Assembly (NCBI GenBank): GCA_009733575.1
Contig: ML769409.1
Location: 301,867 to 365,866 of the forward strand
DNA from: Gymnopus androsaceus JB14
Lineage: Eukaryota; Basidiomycota; Agaricomycetes; Agaricales; Omphalotaceae
Length of the DNA stretch: 64,000 bases
Direction of reading: 5' to 3'
Below are positions 20,952 to 33,099 of the stretch, one piece after another (within the stretch, counting starts at the first letter, position 1; the number at the start of each line of letters is the position of its first letter). The notes beneath the pieces are model-generated. The model searched no databases, was not told the origin of the DNA, and worked only from the letters and a program-made list of their open reading frames with translations. The position numbers were made by a program, and so were the translations under genes.

Positions 20952-22205
20952 TGTTAGGAAGTGTCATGCTTCCTAACAAGTCCAACCAGACCAATGGTTG
21001 ATGGACCGGAATTCCGACGGCAATAGCCTGCTGGTTTATGACAGACACCCAAATCTTCCTTCTTTCTCCTACTGCCATGATGACGCCACTAGGTCTGGTT
21101 TATGGTTATCTATCCTTCCTCTCTCTTTTCCAGATGTCTGGGTAACAGATTTACATTGCGGACCTTCCTGCCATTTCCCCCCGAACCTCCAAACCCAACT
21201 CTATGGCAAACCAATCCCAACACAACCTCGTCATAAACCCCATATCCATGGTTTGGATGGCTCTTAACGCAGACAGGGCTGACAACAATACTGTATTCAT
21301 ATAAATTACCACTGAAGTTGACACACACAGCCTATTCCATTACAACAAACTCGATTATACAAACAACCCCCAGGTACTCATCTCCCTCCTCGACTACTAC
21401 CCTATAGAACCTGGAACTGCTACCACAAATCAACTTGACTCATAAACCATACTCGGAGTCATGACGCTGCTACATTGAGACCATGTCCTTCTAATTACGA
21501 CTTCTATTACTTTTCCCTCGGACAACACCATGACAAAACTCTCATTTTCACTTACAACACTTACGCATACCACGACTACTACCACCTTTTTCTTTATCAT
21601 TCATTTTTACATATAAATTCTAGTGAGTATGATGCGTCGATCCTCCTGGGTAATGCATTGTACTTTCCCTTTTTTGAGAGACAGCTCACACATACTGCAC
21701 CAGCTGCAGCCCAGTTGAATGTGCGGGTCATGCAGATTACTTTACTGTGACTATGCATACGCAGGTCAATAAAACCCTTTTAGCTACATTAATTAGTGCT
21801 CAACACCCTATATAAGCTGGGGACCTTGTCTGTAAGGTCCCCAGATCAGTTATTTTGCAATATTATCGGTTTTCTTCTCTCATTCAGTCTCTCTCTCTCT
21901 CTATCTCTCTCTCAGTCTCTTGTTTCTTAAATCTCCAGCTCTCTCTCCTCTCTAATAAATCTATCCCTTTCTTATCAACCAATGCAACCTTGATCTTGAT
22001 TCCACTAAATCACCCAATGCTCCAGTTATTATTATAACTACACTACATTGCCAATTTCCAACCCACCATCTAAAGTAGACATATCTGCCCAGCGGTTTTT
22101 GTCAGCACAAACCCCAATACCAATTATTTGGATCCCTTATCACTAAAACGGCTCCATTTTCCCACTCAACATCTCCTAGAGAAGTCAATGCAACACGCTC
22201 TAACA
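20952..22205 (+). mobile_element. Solo LTR-like element, family B (1254 bp)
   Basis: Begins TGTTAGGAAGTG and ends GCTCTAACA, flanked by AGTCC (20947-20951) and AGTCT (22206-22210), a 5-bp duplication with one transition. CTATATAAGCTGGGG near 21808 looks like a core promoter and is followed by a pyrimidine-rich leader. No retroviral protein is encoded. It lies between the arms of the giant palindrome. A relic of the same terminus is at 733-807. Confidence 0.7.
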
Positions 22206-22642
22206 AGTCTGACTTATCAATGCTTCTATAGTACTATTCTAAGTACTAGTACACAAGTACTAGTCTGACTTATTGATACTTCTATAGTAGAGACATAAGT
22301 GCTAGTCTGAGTCATTGATGATTCTAAAGTACTATTCTAAGTACTAGTACAACTTATTAGTAGTTCTAATGTACTAATACAAGTACTAGTCTGACTTATC
22401 AATACTTCTAAGTACTAGTCTGACTCATTGATAGTTCTAAAGTACTAATCTAAGTACTAGTACAACTTATTAGTAGTTCTAATGTACTAAACAAGTACTA
22501 GTCTGACTTATTGATTATTAATCTGAATACTAGTACAATCACTAGTAGTTCTAATGTACTAATACAAGTACTACTAGTCTGACTTGTTGATACTTCTATA
22601 GTACTAATCTCAGTACTAGTCCAAGTTATAGGTAGTTCTAAT

Positions 22643-23378
22643 GGGATTATTCTGTTTGACAACCCTGTTGTCAGGTAACAACCCCTTCAACAACCCTTGT
22701 CACAAAAAATGTCACATCGGACTTCTCCCGGAGGCTTTTTAGAAAAGAAAAAAATTTATATAATGGACTTCTTGAATAGCCAGCTGTTCAGGGACAATAC
22801 TCAACATACATACTGCGTGCATTGAGAATGCTCCAGTCCAGATGACAGCAGCCATCAGGGTCTGAAATCAATGATCAAAAGTTGTGTGAGTATTCAAATG
22901 CCTTCCTGTTTGAGTCAATGGCCGAGATGCTGTTGTCAGGCCAAACGGCAAGTGCCCATCAAGCACGCTGGTTCTGGGGGCGTTTCTCAATGTTTCTTAC
23001 ATTCCCTACCCATGAGGAAAGGTTTTTCAGTGGATTTGTAGATCATGCATACAAGTTGCATAATACAGTTTAGTGAACTTAAGAAATGCTGCTGAGACAC
23101 ATTGCCCAGAACCAATACACTTGAGGTTCGACAGGTTGCTTTGCTGTTCACACGATACGCCCTGAAGATGGCATCTCAGCCATTGTCTATTGATTCAGCA
23201 GACGGGAGAACATAGGCATTGATTTCACAGCATTCCACACCCTGTTGTGAATGATTCGTGTTATTAGAAAACAGGCGCCCAACTGGCATGACTAGCAGCC
23301 TTCTGTTAGACGCTCATCAAGTGCTCAGCAACCTGGGGTTGTTACCTGACAACAGGGGTTGTCAAACAGAATAATCCC
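22643..23378 (+). mobile_element. TIR element with GGGATTATTCTG ends (736 bp)
   Basis: Inverted ends of about 45 bp: GGGATTATTCTGTTTGACAA at the left, and TTGTCAAACAGAATAATCCC at the right. A perfect 7-bp duplication TTCTAAT (22636-22642, 23379-23385) flanks it. A 62-codon frame (22882-23073, reading ARWFWGRFSMFLTFPTHEER) may be a transposase or captured-gene scrap, but it was not identified. The superfamily is uncertain. Confidence 0.8.
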
Positions 23379-24099
23379 TTCTAATTTACTAATAAGTACA
23401 AGTACTAGGCCCACTTATAAAAGGGGCCTCTAAAATCATCAAAAATGTCAAAAATGTTATGGGGCCCCTATGGACTCCATATTGTATAATAGTTTGTAGT
23501 ATATGGATTCCATACTGTAGTATATGGATTCCATAATGTAGTGTATGGACTCCATATTGTATAATAGTTTGTAGTATATGGATTCCATACTGTGTAATAA
23601 TTTGTAGAATATAGATTCTATTCATTGTAATACTTTCCATACACTGGATGCAACATTGCTTCCTAAATATTTTCGATATTTTTTATGATTTTTTCAGTAA
23701 TTATAGGATCAGATGACCAAGTTTAATTTTTTTTGTCACACGTGTCACACATGTCACACCTTTTCTAATGATTTTTCAGGCATTATGGAATCAGATGACC
23801 AACTTTAATTTTTCCTCACACATGTCACACATGCTCCCCTACAACCATCCAACATAGTCCTACATATGTATACATAGGTCCTTGGAATCCACTGTCAAGT
23901 TACACAATAGTGGCACTGGAATTCATTGGTAAGGAGTGCCAGAGGTCCTGGCCCCTTGGAATCCATTTTGAGCCCTGGAATCCATGGTTAGGCCTGGAAT
24001 CCATGGCCTTGGATTTCCATAGGATTTCAATCTTATTAAATACTGGATTGTTACACTTTGGACTATCTAACTTGTTAGATTTTAAGGCAGAGTGAAGTG

Positions 24100-24383
24100 G
24101 TTGAGCCTAGGACATTAGATGCCCATTACAGTTTTTGATTGTTTACACAAAATATTTGGTAAAATTTGTCAGACCTAGTATATTAGGTGCCTGCAGTGCT
24201 TTCTGAATGGTTTTGAAAAATATTTGGCAAACATTGTTAAGCCTAGTACATTAGATGCCCATTACAGTTTTTGATTGTTTTCACAAAATATTTGGTAAAT
24301 ATTGTCAGACCTAGTACATTAGGTGTCCACTATGCTTTCTGAATAGTTTTGGTGTTTGACCAAATATTTGGCAAATGAAGCTA
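24100..24383 (+). repeat. AAATATTTGG tandem repeat, right part
   Basis: Two ~138-bp units, each made of two ~69-bp halves ending ATATTTGGCAAA or ATATTTGGTAAA, with CCTAGTACATTAG as a spacer word. The array is interrupted at 24382 by the mariner-type transposon and related words resume after 27642. Confidence 0.7.
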
Positions 24384-27300
24384 AGATAGAGGACAGGCAA
24401 ACCCGGCCAACCCCACGTGGCAGATCATGATGCCCTTTATTTGGTAATTCTCATCAGTATAGCTACTTTTCAATAAATTGTGCTCTTTCTAAGGGCTATT
24501 GACAAAATCTGCTCCCAACAATCAATGAGAACGTATCTCACCTCAATGCTCAGCTTTTTTCTATACTTTTAAACTAAAAAATGAGAGAGAAATATGAGAT
24601 ACAATTCTGGCTACTTCCGCTAATCACACTAATCACAAAAAGTAAGATTTCCATTTAAGCTTTTCCATCATTTACTTTCTTTTTCTTTGCATTTACTGAT
24701 GGGCAAGTGCAAAAAGTGGGTACAGAGCCGTGTTTCAAACTTTGGGAAGGTCAAGAGAGCCCTGGTTGAGACTCTATCTCCACGAAAGAAGCAAAAGAAG
24801 TCCTCAGATCATGATGAAGTGTGTTTCTTTTGCACTTGTGTGGCACAGTCTGTACTGACAGATTTTATATTGCCAGGTTACTCCTAGTGATCCAAAGACT
24901 TTTCAAAGAAGATTTAGACTGGATGGAATTCCAAAAGGATCACCACCATCATCTCCCATGAAATCATTCCGTCTTCGCTTTCCTCTGGCATCCATGATTC
25001 AATCTGTCATCAGTCCCAAAAAATCGAAATCAGCTCCTACTGATATAGAACCGACTGCCAGAATCATGACTTCACAATCTGTCCGGTGTCCAGCAGATCC
25101 GGAAAATCCTGATTTCGATAATATGTCATACCTAGCCCAGCACCATCTGCAACAAGATCAGATCTCCATTGACATGTTGATGTTAGACTCAGAAACAATC
25201 ATGTCAAGTGCTGACTGTGTTTCGCTTCTGTCATCTGCTATCTCAGTCAATAGCTCATCATTGCATGAAATTGACGTTCAGTCGCATTGTGAATCTCTCT
25301 CTTCCATGCAGTCACATCATGAAACTCTCTCTCCCATGCATTTGCGTCCGAGTTGTGAAACTCTTTCTCCCACGCAGTCGCATTCCGGATCAGTCCCAGA
25401 ATCCCCCTCTCAGTTGCATCTGCAATCGCTGCAGTCAGAGCGAGCTAAGAAGCGGCAGCGGCAGAAGGAAAATAAAAGGACAAGGAAGGAGGCACATGAA
25501 AGTAACCTCAGAGAGGAGTGCTACACTGATGGCAGACTCCGTGAAGCTCCACCTGTTGCACAAGCTAAGGAGGCTGTTGCCAATTTGCTTTCCCACTTGA
25601 GAGCTGAACCTCGTGGAAGGAGTGGTGGGTACAAGCATTCACACAATGACTTTTTTGCTCGGGAACAATTGGAGGGATGCGAAGCTCCATGAAGCTCTAT
25701 AGTGACCCACTTTCAAAAACCTATGGCCAATGGTGTGCATCATCTATTCAGGCTGCAGTGGCACTTGGACAAGGGATGTATTGTGCACAACAGCTTTGTA
25801 TTCTTGCACGAGCCTATATAAAAGATCGGAAAGTTCTCCCCAACAATCCCTATGGTCGATGGTCAACCACCATGCTTGCAGATGAGGATCTCCTCAATGA
25901 AATAAATCTTTATCTTCAGGAACTTGGCAATAAAATCACGGCAGAGAAACTTGTTTCATATCTTGCCCGTCCCGATGTCATGGAAAGACATTCAATAGAC
26001 AAAACTATTAGTGTTTGCACTGCTCGTTGCTATCTTAATACACTCAACTACAGGTTTGGGGAGGCAAAGAAAGGGCAGTATAAAGATGGGCATGAAAGGC
26101 CAGATGTAGTACGGGATCGCGACACACGGTTCATTCCACAGATGCAGTTGTTGCTTCTTCGAGCACAGATGTTTGACCGCGATGGTCTTCCTCTTCCACC
26201 TCCTACTTTCGAAGGAAAACGCGTTATAGTGTGGTACCATGATGAGTTGATCTTTTATGCTCATGATCGGCACCGAAAATCCTGGTATCCCAAGGATGCA
26301 CCTGCTCAGCTGCACTCAAAGGGTGAAGGGATTCCGTTCATGATTGCCAATTACGTTTCTTCACAACTTGGTTGGCTGGTCAGTCCCAATGGTCTTGAGC
26401 AAGCATGGCATGAATTTCGCCCGGGAAAGAACAGGGATGGCTATTTCACATGCAACGAGATCTGTGCTCAGGCTGAAGACACAATAAAGATCCTCACAAA
26501 ATGGTACCCAGAATATGAGCATGTCCTAGTATATGACAATGCAACAACTCATCTGAAGTGTCCCGACGGATCTCTGGCAGCCCATTGAATGCCCATGTCA
26601 CTGTCAGAAAAGTTCTTTGCTGAGGTCAATGAGCGTGATGCAGCCGGAAAACCTGTGTACAAAGCCAATGGAAAAGTCTCCAAGGTCAAAGTGCAGATGG
26701 GACCTGCAACATTTGTGAATGGTGAACCACAACCACTCTACTTTCCTATGGGTCATCCTCAAGCAGGATGGTTCAAAGGGATCAAGAATAATCTGCATGA
26801 ACGTGACATCAGTACAGAGGGCAAAAAGTTGGAATGCAAGAGTTTCAAATGTCTCCCTGATGCAACTGACTGTTGCATGCGGCAAATTCTCTTCAATGAA
26901 CCTGACTTCGTTAACATCAAGTCAATTCTTCAGAGTCAGTGCAGGGACATGGGTGTTCAAGTGATATTTCTCCCGAAGTTTCACTGCAAACTTAATCCTA
27001 TTGAACAGTGCTGGGGATATGCCAAATGGATCTATCGCTTTTATCCGGAGTCCAGTAGAGAGGAGGACCTTCATCGGAACATCTTGGAAGCATTGGAGCA
27101 GGTTCCTTTGATTAAAATCCGTCGATTTGTTGTACGGACTTACCAATTCATGGATGCTTATGCTCGAGGATTGAATGGACGACAAGCCGCTTGGGCTGCT
27201 CGCAAATACAGAGGTCACCGTATACTTCCCGATTCAATTATGCAAGAATTGCTTGATGAAAACATCACCTAGTACATATTCTTATTGTTATCATTGCATT

Positions 27301-27639
27301 GTATATACTTATCCTGTATCCATAGTCATATATGTATCATATCTTTGCTTGTATATAGTTATAGCGTACACTTCTTGACTTGTAATTAGCAATACTCATA
27401 TATATCTTGATAGTATTTTGTATATAACTCGCACAGATTCCATTGAAAAATCACAGGTAAAATTAGATAGCCTTATGAGATGTATTTAAATAAAATGTTC
27501 AAGGTAGATTTTGTACAACAACTCTGGTTGGGCTAATAAGAGGTGAAGAAGAGTTTACGCACGGAAAATTACTAAATAAGGATGATGTAACATGTGACAT
27601 GCTCACGTGGGGTTGGCCGGGTTTGCCTGTCCTCTATCT
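24384..27639 (+). mobile_element. Mariner-type DNA transposon, 3256 bp
   Basis: Perfect 36-bp terminal inverted repeats begin AGATAGAGGACAGGCAAACC and end with CACGTG. They are flanked by TA on both sides (24382-24383, 27640-27641), the target duplication of IS630/Tc1/mariner elements. The transposase reading spans 24699-27272 in the same orientation. The identical ends imply a fairly recent insertion although the gene is now broken. Confidence 0.9.
24699..27272 (+). pseudogene. DDE transposase of the mariner-type element, frameshifted
   Basis: Exon 1 (24699-24818, 40 codons from ATG) joins exon 2 at 24877 through a 58-bp intron with GTGTGT...CCAG. The N-terminus is Ser/Pro-rich and basic. 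After DFFAR the frame breaks at about 25668-25690, where two nearby indels shift it. It continues with KTYGQWCASSIQAAVALGQG, a domain containing VSYLARPDVMERHS, and the DDE core: VIVWYHDE (near 26230), VLVYDNATTH (near 26527) and FLPKFHCKLNPIEQCWGYAK (near 26967). A TGA at 26586-26588 interrupts the core. The frame then stays open to 27272. The family is a large IS630-like transposase common in basidiomycetes. This copy cannot make active protein, but could be mobilised by an intact relative. Confidence 0.85.
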
Positions 27640-27641
27640 TA

Positions 27642-28035
27642 TGAGGGATCATAGATGCCCAAATAATTGATTTCACTTGGGTATCCACAAATATTTGGCA
27701 AATAAACCTCAGAAGGATCATAGGCGCCCAGGTAATCCATTTTATTCTATCATTCAAGCTTAAAGCATATTTAACAAATATCTGGCAAAAGAATAACACC
27801 TTTTATTATAATATTATACAGAAAATATATTCAATAAATATTTGGTGAAATAATAATACTGATTTTATGGGTGCAAAAGGCATTTAACAAATATTTGGCA
27901 AAAGAGCAAGTCTGCTGTGGTGCCAAAACACCGGCAGCAACACCCTGAAGCCATTCCTAATAAGTCTCATAAGTTATTGTAATCTTTTGCATTAAGCTGG
28001 CAGAATCAGCTGGTTTAAAGGAGATAAAGAGAACT
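27642..28035 (+). repeat. Degenerate AAATATTTGGCAAA repeats
   Basis: Words such as ACAAATATTTGGCAAATAA, ACAAATATCTGGCAAAAG and ATAAATATTTGGTGAAAT recur every 60-80 bp to about 27905, continuing the array that precedes the mariner-type element. Nothing else was recognised before the Gypsy-1 gag. Confidence 0.6.
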
Positions 28036-28380
28036 TCTGAGAGTGGAAACAAAAGCTGATTGCTTGGGTCAGCAATGTAAAAACAAGATCCATTCAGATA
28101 ATGAACAAATCAATGTAGCATTCTCCTATATGGAAGGAGACAAAGTATGAGACTGGGTTGAAAACCAGTATAATGGTTTCTATTCCGACAAAGAAGGAAC
28201 ATGGGGCATGAATTGGGAACAGTTCCTAAGAAAACTCAACAATAGATACCTAGATATGGCAAGGCATGCCAATGCCAGAGAGAAGTTTGAAAGGGTTCGT
28301 CAAGGAAAAAACGAAACAGCAGCAGCGTTCTTTGAATGCTTTTAGGTACTAGTCAGTACCACAGAATACGAAGAGGACAA
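28036..28380 (+). pseudogene. Gypsy-1 gag, 5' part
   Basis: Capsid-like translation of a Ty3/Gypsy element: INVAFSYMEGDKV, a stop, DWVENQYNGFY, then WEQFLRKLNNRYLDM and REKFERVRQGKNETAAAFF. The order resembles fungal gag proteins with a conserved W...L..F...F/Y region. Nonsense codons are present (CAG to TAG fits FECF*VLVS). No 5' LTR or start is visible. It is interrupted at 28381 by an LTR family A element. Confidence 0.75.
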
Positions 28381-30259
28381 TGATATGCCAATTTTTCGGC
28401 TAAGGCTAGAACTGTGCAGAACTAATAATTCTGAAGTTCTGTTTGTAACAAAACATGGTCAATAAGAGAACTATAGTGAGCCCAAGCTGATAGTTAAGAT
28501 CCATCAAGGGCCTATTGTACCCAAGAGGTTGCAGAGTAATGGTACATGCAATGGTATCATACTTAACTTTGTGAATGTGCCTCGATCAAAGTCCTATGCA
28601 CAGTATGGTGTAGCGAGGCAGGCTTGTTGGATAACAAGTCGTTGACCAAGGCAGATAAACAAGCCCACATACAAGCTATACTAGGCTAGGTCATTGAAGG
28701 ATATACCCAAGGGGATCAAAGTCTTAACCGAGGTATTGCTTCCGCAATCAGCTCACTGAGGAGTCTTCACGACACTCAATTTTATCAAACGAGGCAAGAT
28801 GGACTGAGATGGGAAGCACCTTAACAGGTGCCCCAGAAAGTTGATGCTCGTTGGCACAAAAGCACCTAGGCAAATCATCGCGGCAAGCCAATGTGGCCAC
28901 ATGACCAACTTGCTGTAGCTACTTCAGGAGCACGGAACGACTAGGAAGAATCTCTATCCGAGCCTTAGCATTTTCCCAAGATCCATATCCTACCAAGCAT
29001 CTAGACTCGAGACCGCATGGAACTAGGAATAATAACTAGTCTCCCATTGGCAAGGAAAAACATAAAAATACTTCCGAGGGCTGTTCTGCTAAAGGAACTG
29101 GCGAGCTTTGTAAAAGGCAAATGGCTTGAGTCAATTCGGACCAAAAACCCAAAAGTTAACCCAATTGAGGAAGACAAATGAATGAGGCAAAGAAATGATG
29201 AGGCAAAACCATAGTACACACACATATATGGACAATATTTTATCTTTTCCTATTTACTTATTCTGTTTCACTTTATCTCACTCAGTTTCTCTCATTTTCC
29301 TATTTATTATATCTCGCTCAGTATATAAGGGTAGCTACTCTATCTCAGAATAACAAGTTAGACTTGATACCTGAAACGTAGTTCTATCTTAGGACCTGTA
29401 TAGTATTTGACATCTGCAGGTGGATAAAATTGGTCTATACAACCTTTGAAATGGGTGGCCTTCTTGTAACCTCAATAATACTGAGGCAATTCAATCTACT
29501 TCCCAGCTAATAAGCCAAGCATTCCTGGTTTTCATCTCGGAGGGAAGTCACATCAGTCTTAGGACTGCAGGTGGAGCCTAACATGCACATCTTGCTGAGC
29601 CTGTTGTTGATTAGGAAAGGTCTTGGACCCAAGTGTTGGCTTGGTGTAGTTTTAGGGAGGAAGCTCCTTGGAGTGTTACCTAGCTTACCAACTTGTTTTA
29701 CCTCTTACCTGCTCTTCACTGAGTGTGTTAAAAACGCCTACTCAAGTGACTTGTGTGGCGGTTGTATAAGCTTGTTAGGTAGCTCGCAGGATTCCCTGAG
29801 AGTTGGAGTATCATTGCGCGGCAATGTAAAGGCTCCTGATTCATGTTAAGTTGTTTGTTGAGTCAGCATACTTGACCTGTGCTTGGGTGTTTCACCTCGG
29901 ATATGCGAAGTTGTTTGTTGAGTTGGCGTACTTGACCCGTGCCTCGGTGTTCATGCAGATATGCAAAGTTGTTCGTTGAGTCAGCATACTTGACCCGTGC
30001 TTTGGTGTTTGCTTTTCCCCTCAATTAGTTCAGCGCGTCATTGTACATTAGTTGACTTTTCACAACCTTCCTCCAATACAAACCTTGTTCATTTGCACTG
30101 CCTGTGCCTCTGTTGAGTGCTTTCTTTACAAATCAAATAGTAGTAGAGGGAACCTTTGACAACCTCCTTCCTCGCATTAATTAAACCTTTTGGATTAAAT
30201 CTGATTGGGGTGATTGTTGTTTGGTTGGTTTTCATACCTAGCACAAATCTAACTCATCA
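28381..30259 (+). mobile_element. Solo LTR-like element, family A, third copy (1879 bp)
   Basis: Starts TGATATGCCAATTTTTCGGC and ends CTAACTCATCA. The 4-bp duplication ACAA (28377-28380, 30260-30263) lies inside the gag frame, which rejoins as EEDNTYILQ. A TATATAAGGG box lies near 29323. Three ~57-bp tandem units (with GCAAAGTTGTTYGTTGAGT) lie at about 29845-30005. It has no coding capacity. Confidence 0.9.
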
Positions 30260-30263
30260 ACAA

Positions 30264-30741
30264 CACATACATCCTGCAAAAAATAACATGCGCAGTCAAT
30301 AAATCATTTATTGACAGTATCTACAGCATCAGAGTCCTACCTGACACCTTTGCTGGCTGGAAGAAGAGATGCGTCAACCTTGATGATCTCTGGAGAAGAA
30401 GGAACAACAAGATGAAGCAATGGGGCTTTGGGAACCAGTGGTACTCCAACCCAAAGACCATTCCTCAGAATCAGGTGCAGGCACCTAAGGCAATAACACA
30501 TGCACCCACTCCTCATTGACAGGACAGGACTGGTGTCACCTATGGTGGTAGTGGTCAACCAATGGAGTTAGACCAAGGCAGGACACGGGGTCCATTCAAG
30601 TGTTTTGGGCATGGACAATCTGGACACATGAAGAGGGATTGTCCAAACAAAAGGGAAACAATACACCAGGCATTTACAACCCTTAATGAGGAAGATCAAA
30701 CAGAGCTTGGGAAGCTCTGGGGTTTTATGAAATCTCAACAG
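30264..30741 (+). pseudogene. Gypsy-1 gag, 3' part with zinc knuckle
   Basis: Continues the capsid frame (LPDTFAGWKKRCVNLDDLW) into a nucleocapsid knuckle read as CFGHGQSGHMKRDCP. The second Cys of the usual CX2CX4HX4C motif is His, so metal binding is probably impaired. The frame ends at 30741 and also contains an internal stop (PTPH*QDR). Confidence 0.8.
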
Positions 30742-31009
30742 TGAATACAGGTCCTGTTGAGTCTCAGTTGGTTTTGGACATGGACAGTTGTATATATGTA
30801 GATAGCGGTATTTCATACACAATAAATACACCTGAATCTACTCCTATCTTGCCATCTCCCAGAAAGACTAAAAACCCTGTAAGGTTTATCTGAATTCCTC
30901 AGAATGGTTGGTAAATTGCATAAGGACATTGAAAGACTCTTGAGCAATCAGAGAATTATGGACTTGGGTCCCTAATAACCAACGACAAGAAATAACGGAA
31001 CAAACAGTC

Positions 31010-31459
31010 ATGGAAATAAGGAACTTGTCAGTACCTGATGCGGTTGAAGCAGTTAATAACTTCAAATGCAAATGCTTTGTAAGAGGAATGAAAGGCAAGG
31101 ATCTTAAACTATTGGTCATCATAGAAGACATCACAAAAGGCAATCAAGTAGAAGCAGACGCACTTCTAGATTGTGGAGCAACCAGATCATGTATCAACAA
31201 AGAATTTGTTGAAAAGCACAATACTCCAATCCAAAAACTCCCAATCAAGATTGCGGTATACAATGCTGATGGTACTTTAAATGCTGTTGGATCAATCAAA
31301 GCAATGGCAGAAGTTCACTTAGTCATCGGAGACCATGTAGAAAGAATAGAATTCAGTGTTACCAATCTGGGAAACACCAATATCTTCATTGGCCTAGACT
31401 GGCTCCGCGAACATAACCCTAGCATAGATTGGACCAATTCTACTGTTACTTTTGACTGA
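31010..31459 (+). pseudogene. Gypsy-1 retropepsin-like protease domain
   Basis: A 149-codon open stretch with the aspartic protease motif ALLDCGATRSCINKEFV, where the usual DSG/DTG is DCG, followed by the hydrophobic IFIGLDWLREHNPSIDW motif at the end of Gypsy proteases. The domain is full length, but it is severed by stops from gag and reverse transcriptase. The altered active-site residue argues against activity. Confidence 0.8.
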
Positions 31460-32985
31460 TGTCCTACTCATTGTGGATACATCCCTTGGTGGCTTAACCC
31501 TGAAGAAGGAACCTCCCTAAATTGCCTTGAAGAAGGAGAGAGACTTCTTATATTCAATTGGGAAGGCTATGTAAAAGATCACAGACATATATGTGCCATG
31601 TTGGAACCCTCTAAAGCGGATCAGTATGTTCAGGAACATCCTGCTGTATTCAATGAAAAGGGATTTGATGAACTTCCTAAATGATGACCATGGGATCATG
31701 CCATTGAACTCACACCTGGATCCAATCCTGTTGACTGTAAGGTTTATCTGTTGAATCTTGATGAACAAAAAGCATTAGATGAATTCTTAGAGGAAAACCT
31801 ACAGTCAGGACAAATCCACCCATCAAACTCTCCAATGGCTTCACCATTCTTCTTTGTAAAAAAGAAAGACAGTGCTTTATGACCAGTTCAGGATTACCAA
31901 AAACTCAATGACATGACAATTAAAAACCGTTATCCCCTTCCGTTAATCCAAGAACTCACTGACAAACTTAAAGATGCCAAAGTCTTCACAAAAATGGCCA
32001 TTTGATGGGGGTAAAACAATATTTGTATCAAGGATGGTAATGAATGGAAGGCAGTGTTCAGAACTAACCATGGATTATTCAAACCAATGGTTATGTTCTT
32101 TGGCCTTACAAATTCCCCTGCAACATTCCAAGCCTTCATGAATCACATTCTGAAACATCTAATTGATGAAGGACATGTACTTGTATATATGGACAATATC
32201 CTTGTATTCACAGACACCATCAAGGAACACCATTGCATTGTCCATGAAGTTCTCAAAATTCTCAAAGAGAATGGTCTTTACCTTAAACCAGAGAAATGCA
32301 CATTTCAATCACCTCATGTTGATTACCTTGGTATCATTGTTGGAAACGGCCAAGTGAGAAAGCAGTCAAAGACTGGCCAATCCTAAAGAAGAAATGTGAC
32401 ATACAATCCTTTTTAGGATTCTGTAACTTCTTTAGATGCTTTATCCAAGGATTCAGTCATGTTGCAAGACCTCTTAGCAAACTCACAGGAAATGCAGAAT
32501 GGTCATGGGGTCCTGAAGAGTTTCAAGTCTTTGAAACCCTAAAGTCAAGAATTGCGGAAGATGTTACACTAGTACTTCCACTTGACAATGGGAAATTCCA
32601 AGTAGAAGCCAATTCATCTGACTTTGCCAATGTTGCTGTCCTTTCACAACAAGTTGATGGAAAATGGAGACCAGTAGCCTTCAGATCTCAATCACTCAAT
32701 GACATTGAATGGAATTATGAGATCTATGATAAAGAAATGATGGCCATTATGGATTCATTATTGGAATGGTGCCAGTACCTTATGGGCGCTAGAGAACGAT
32801 TTGAGATATGGACCAATCATCAGAACCTCCAATACTTCCGTAAACCACAAAAACTTAATTGCAGACAAGCACATTGGGTTATGGAACTATTGGAGTATGA
32901 ATTCATTCTTCATCACAAACCAGGTACTTCTATGGGAAAGGCAGATGCTTTGTCAAGGATGACAAACCTTGAGATGGGGGTGAAT
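31460..32985 (+). pseudogene. Gypsy-1 reverse transcriptase and RNase H
   Basis: Motifs in order: [47 protein letters not shown] near 32190, where the second catalytic Asp of YMDD is Asn; GLYLKPEKCTFQ; ARPLSKLTGNAEWSWGPEEF. RNase H follows, ending with FEIWTNHQNLQYF and KPGTSMGKADALSRM. Nonsense codons (for example near 31880 and 32004) and a frameshift near 32360 inactivate it. Domain order PR-RT-RH-IN identifies a Ty3/Gypsy element. Confidence 0.9.
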
Positions 32986-33099
32986 GATAACAAAGACATT
33001 GTTGTTCTAAAATCAGAATTTTTCATTAATATAATTCATGAAACCAAGAGTCCAGAAGACACCATAATCAATAAAATTATAAAATATGCCAATAATATG

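Larger units (their letters stand above)
19499..24099. mobile_element. Giant palindromic (fold-back) DNA element with nested insertions
   Basis: The arms are inverted copies: 19510-20240 mirrors 23390-24090, from CTGCCTTAAAATCTAACAAG at the left to its complement at the right. The inner arms consist of AAGTACTAGT-type repeats. GTTGAGC occurs on both sides (19492-19498, 24100-24106); with one mismatching base this would be the 8-bp duplication typical of hAT elements. After removal of three nested insertions (20493-20826, 20952-22205, 22643-23378) the element is about 2.3 kb, almost all in its two arms. No transposase frame is present, so it is non-autonomous. Confidence 0.75.

Noticed and set aside
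22882..23073. hAT or MULE transposase call for the 62-codon frame inside 22643-23378
   Set aside because: The frame is short and has no diagnostic motif. The 7-bp duplication does not settle the superfamily.
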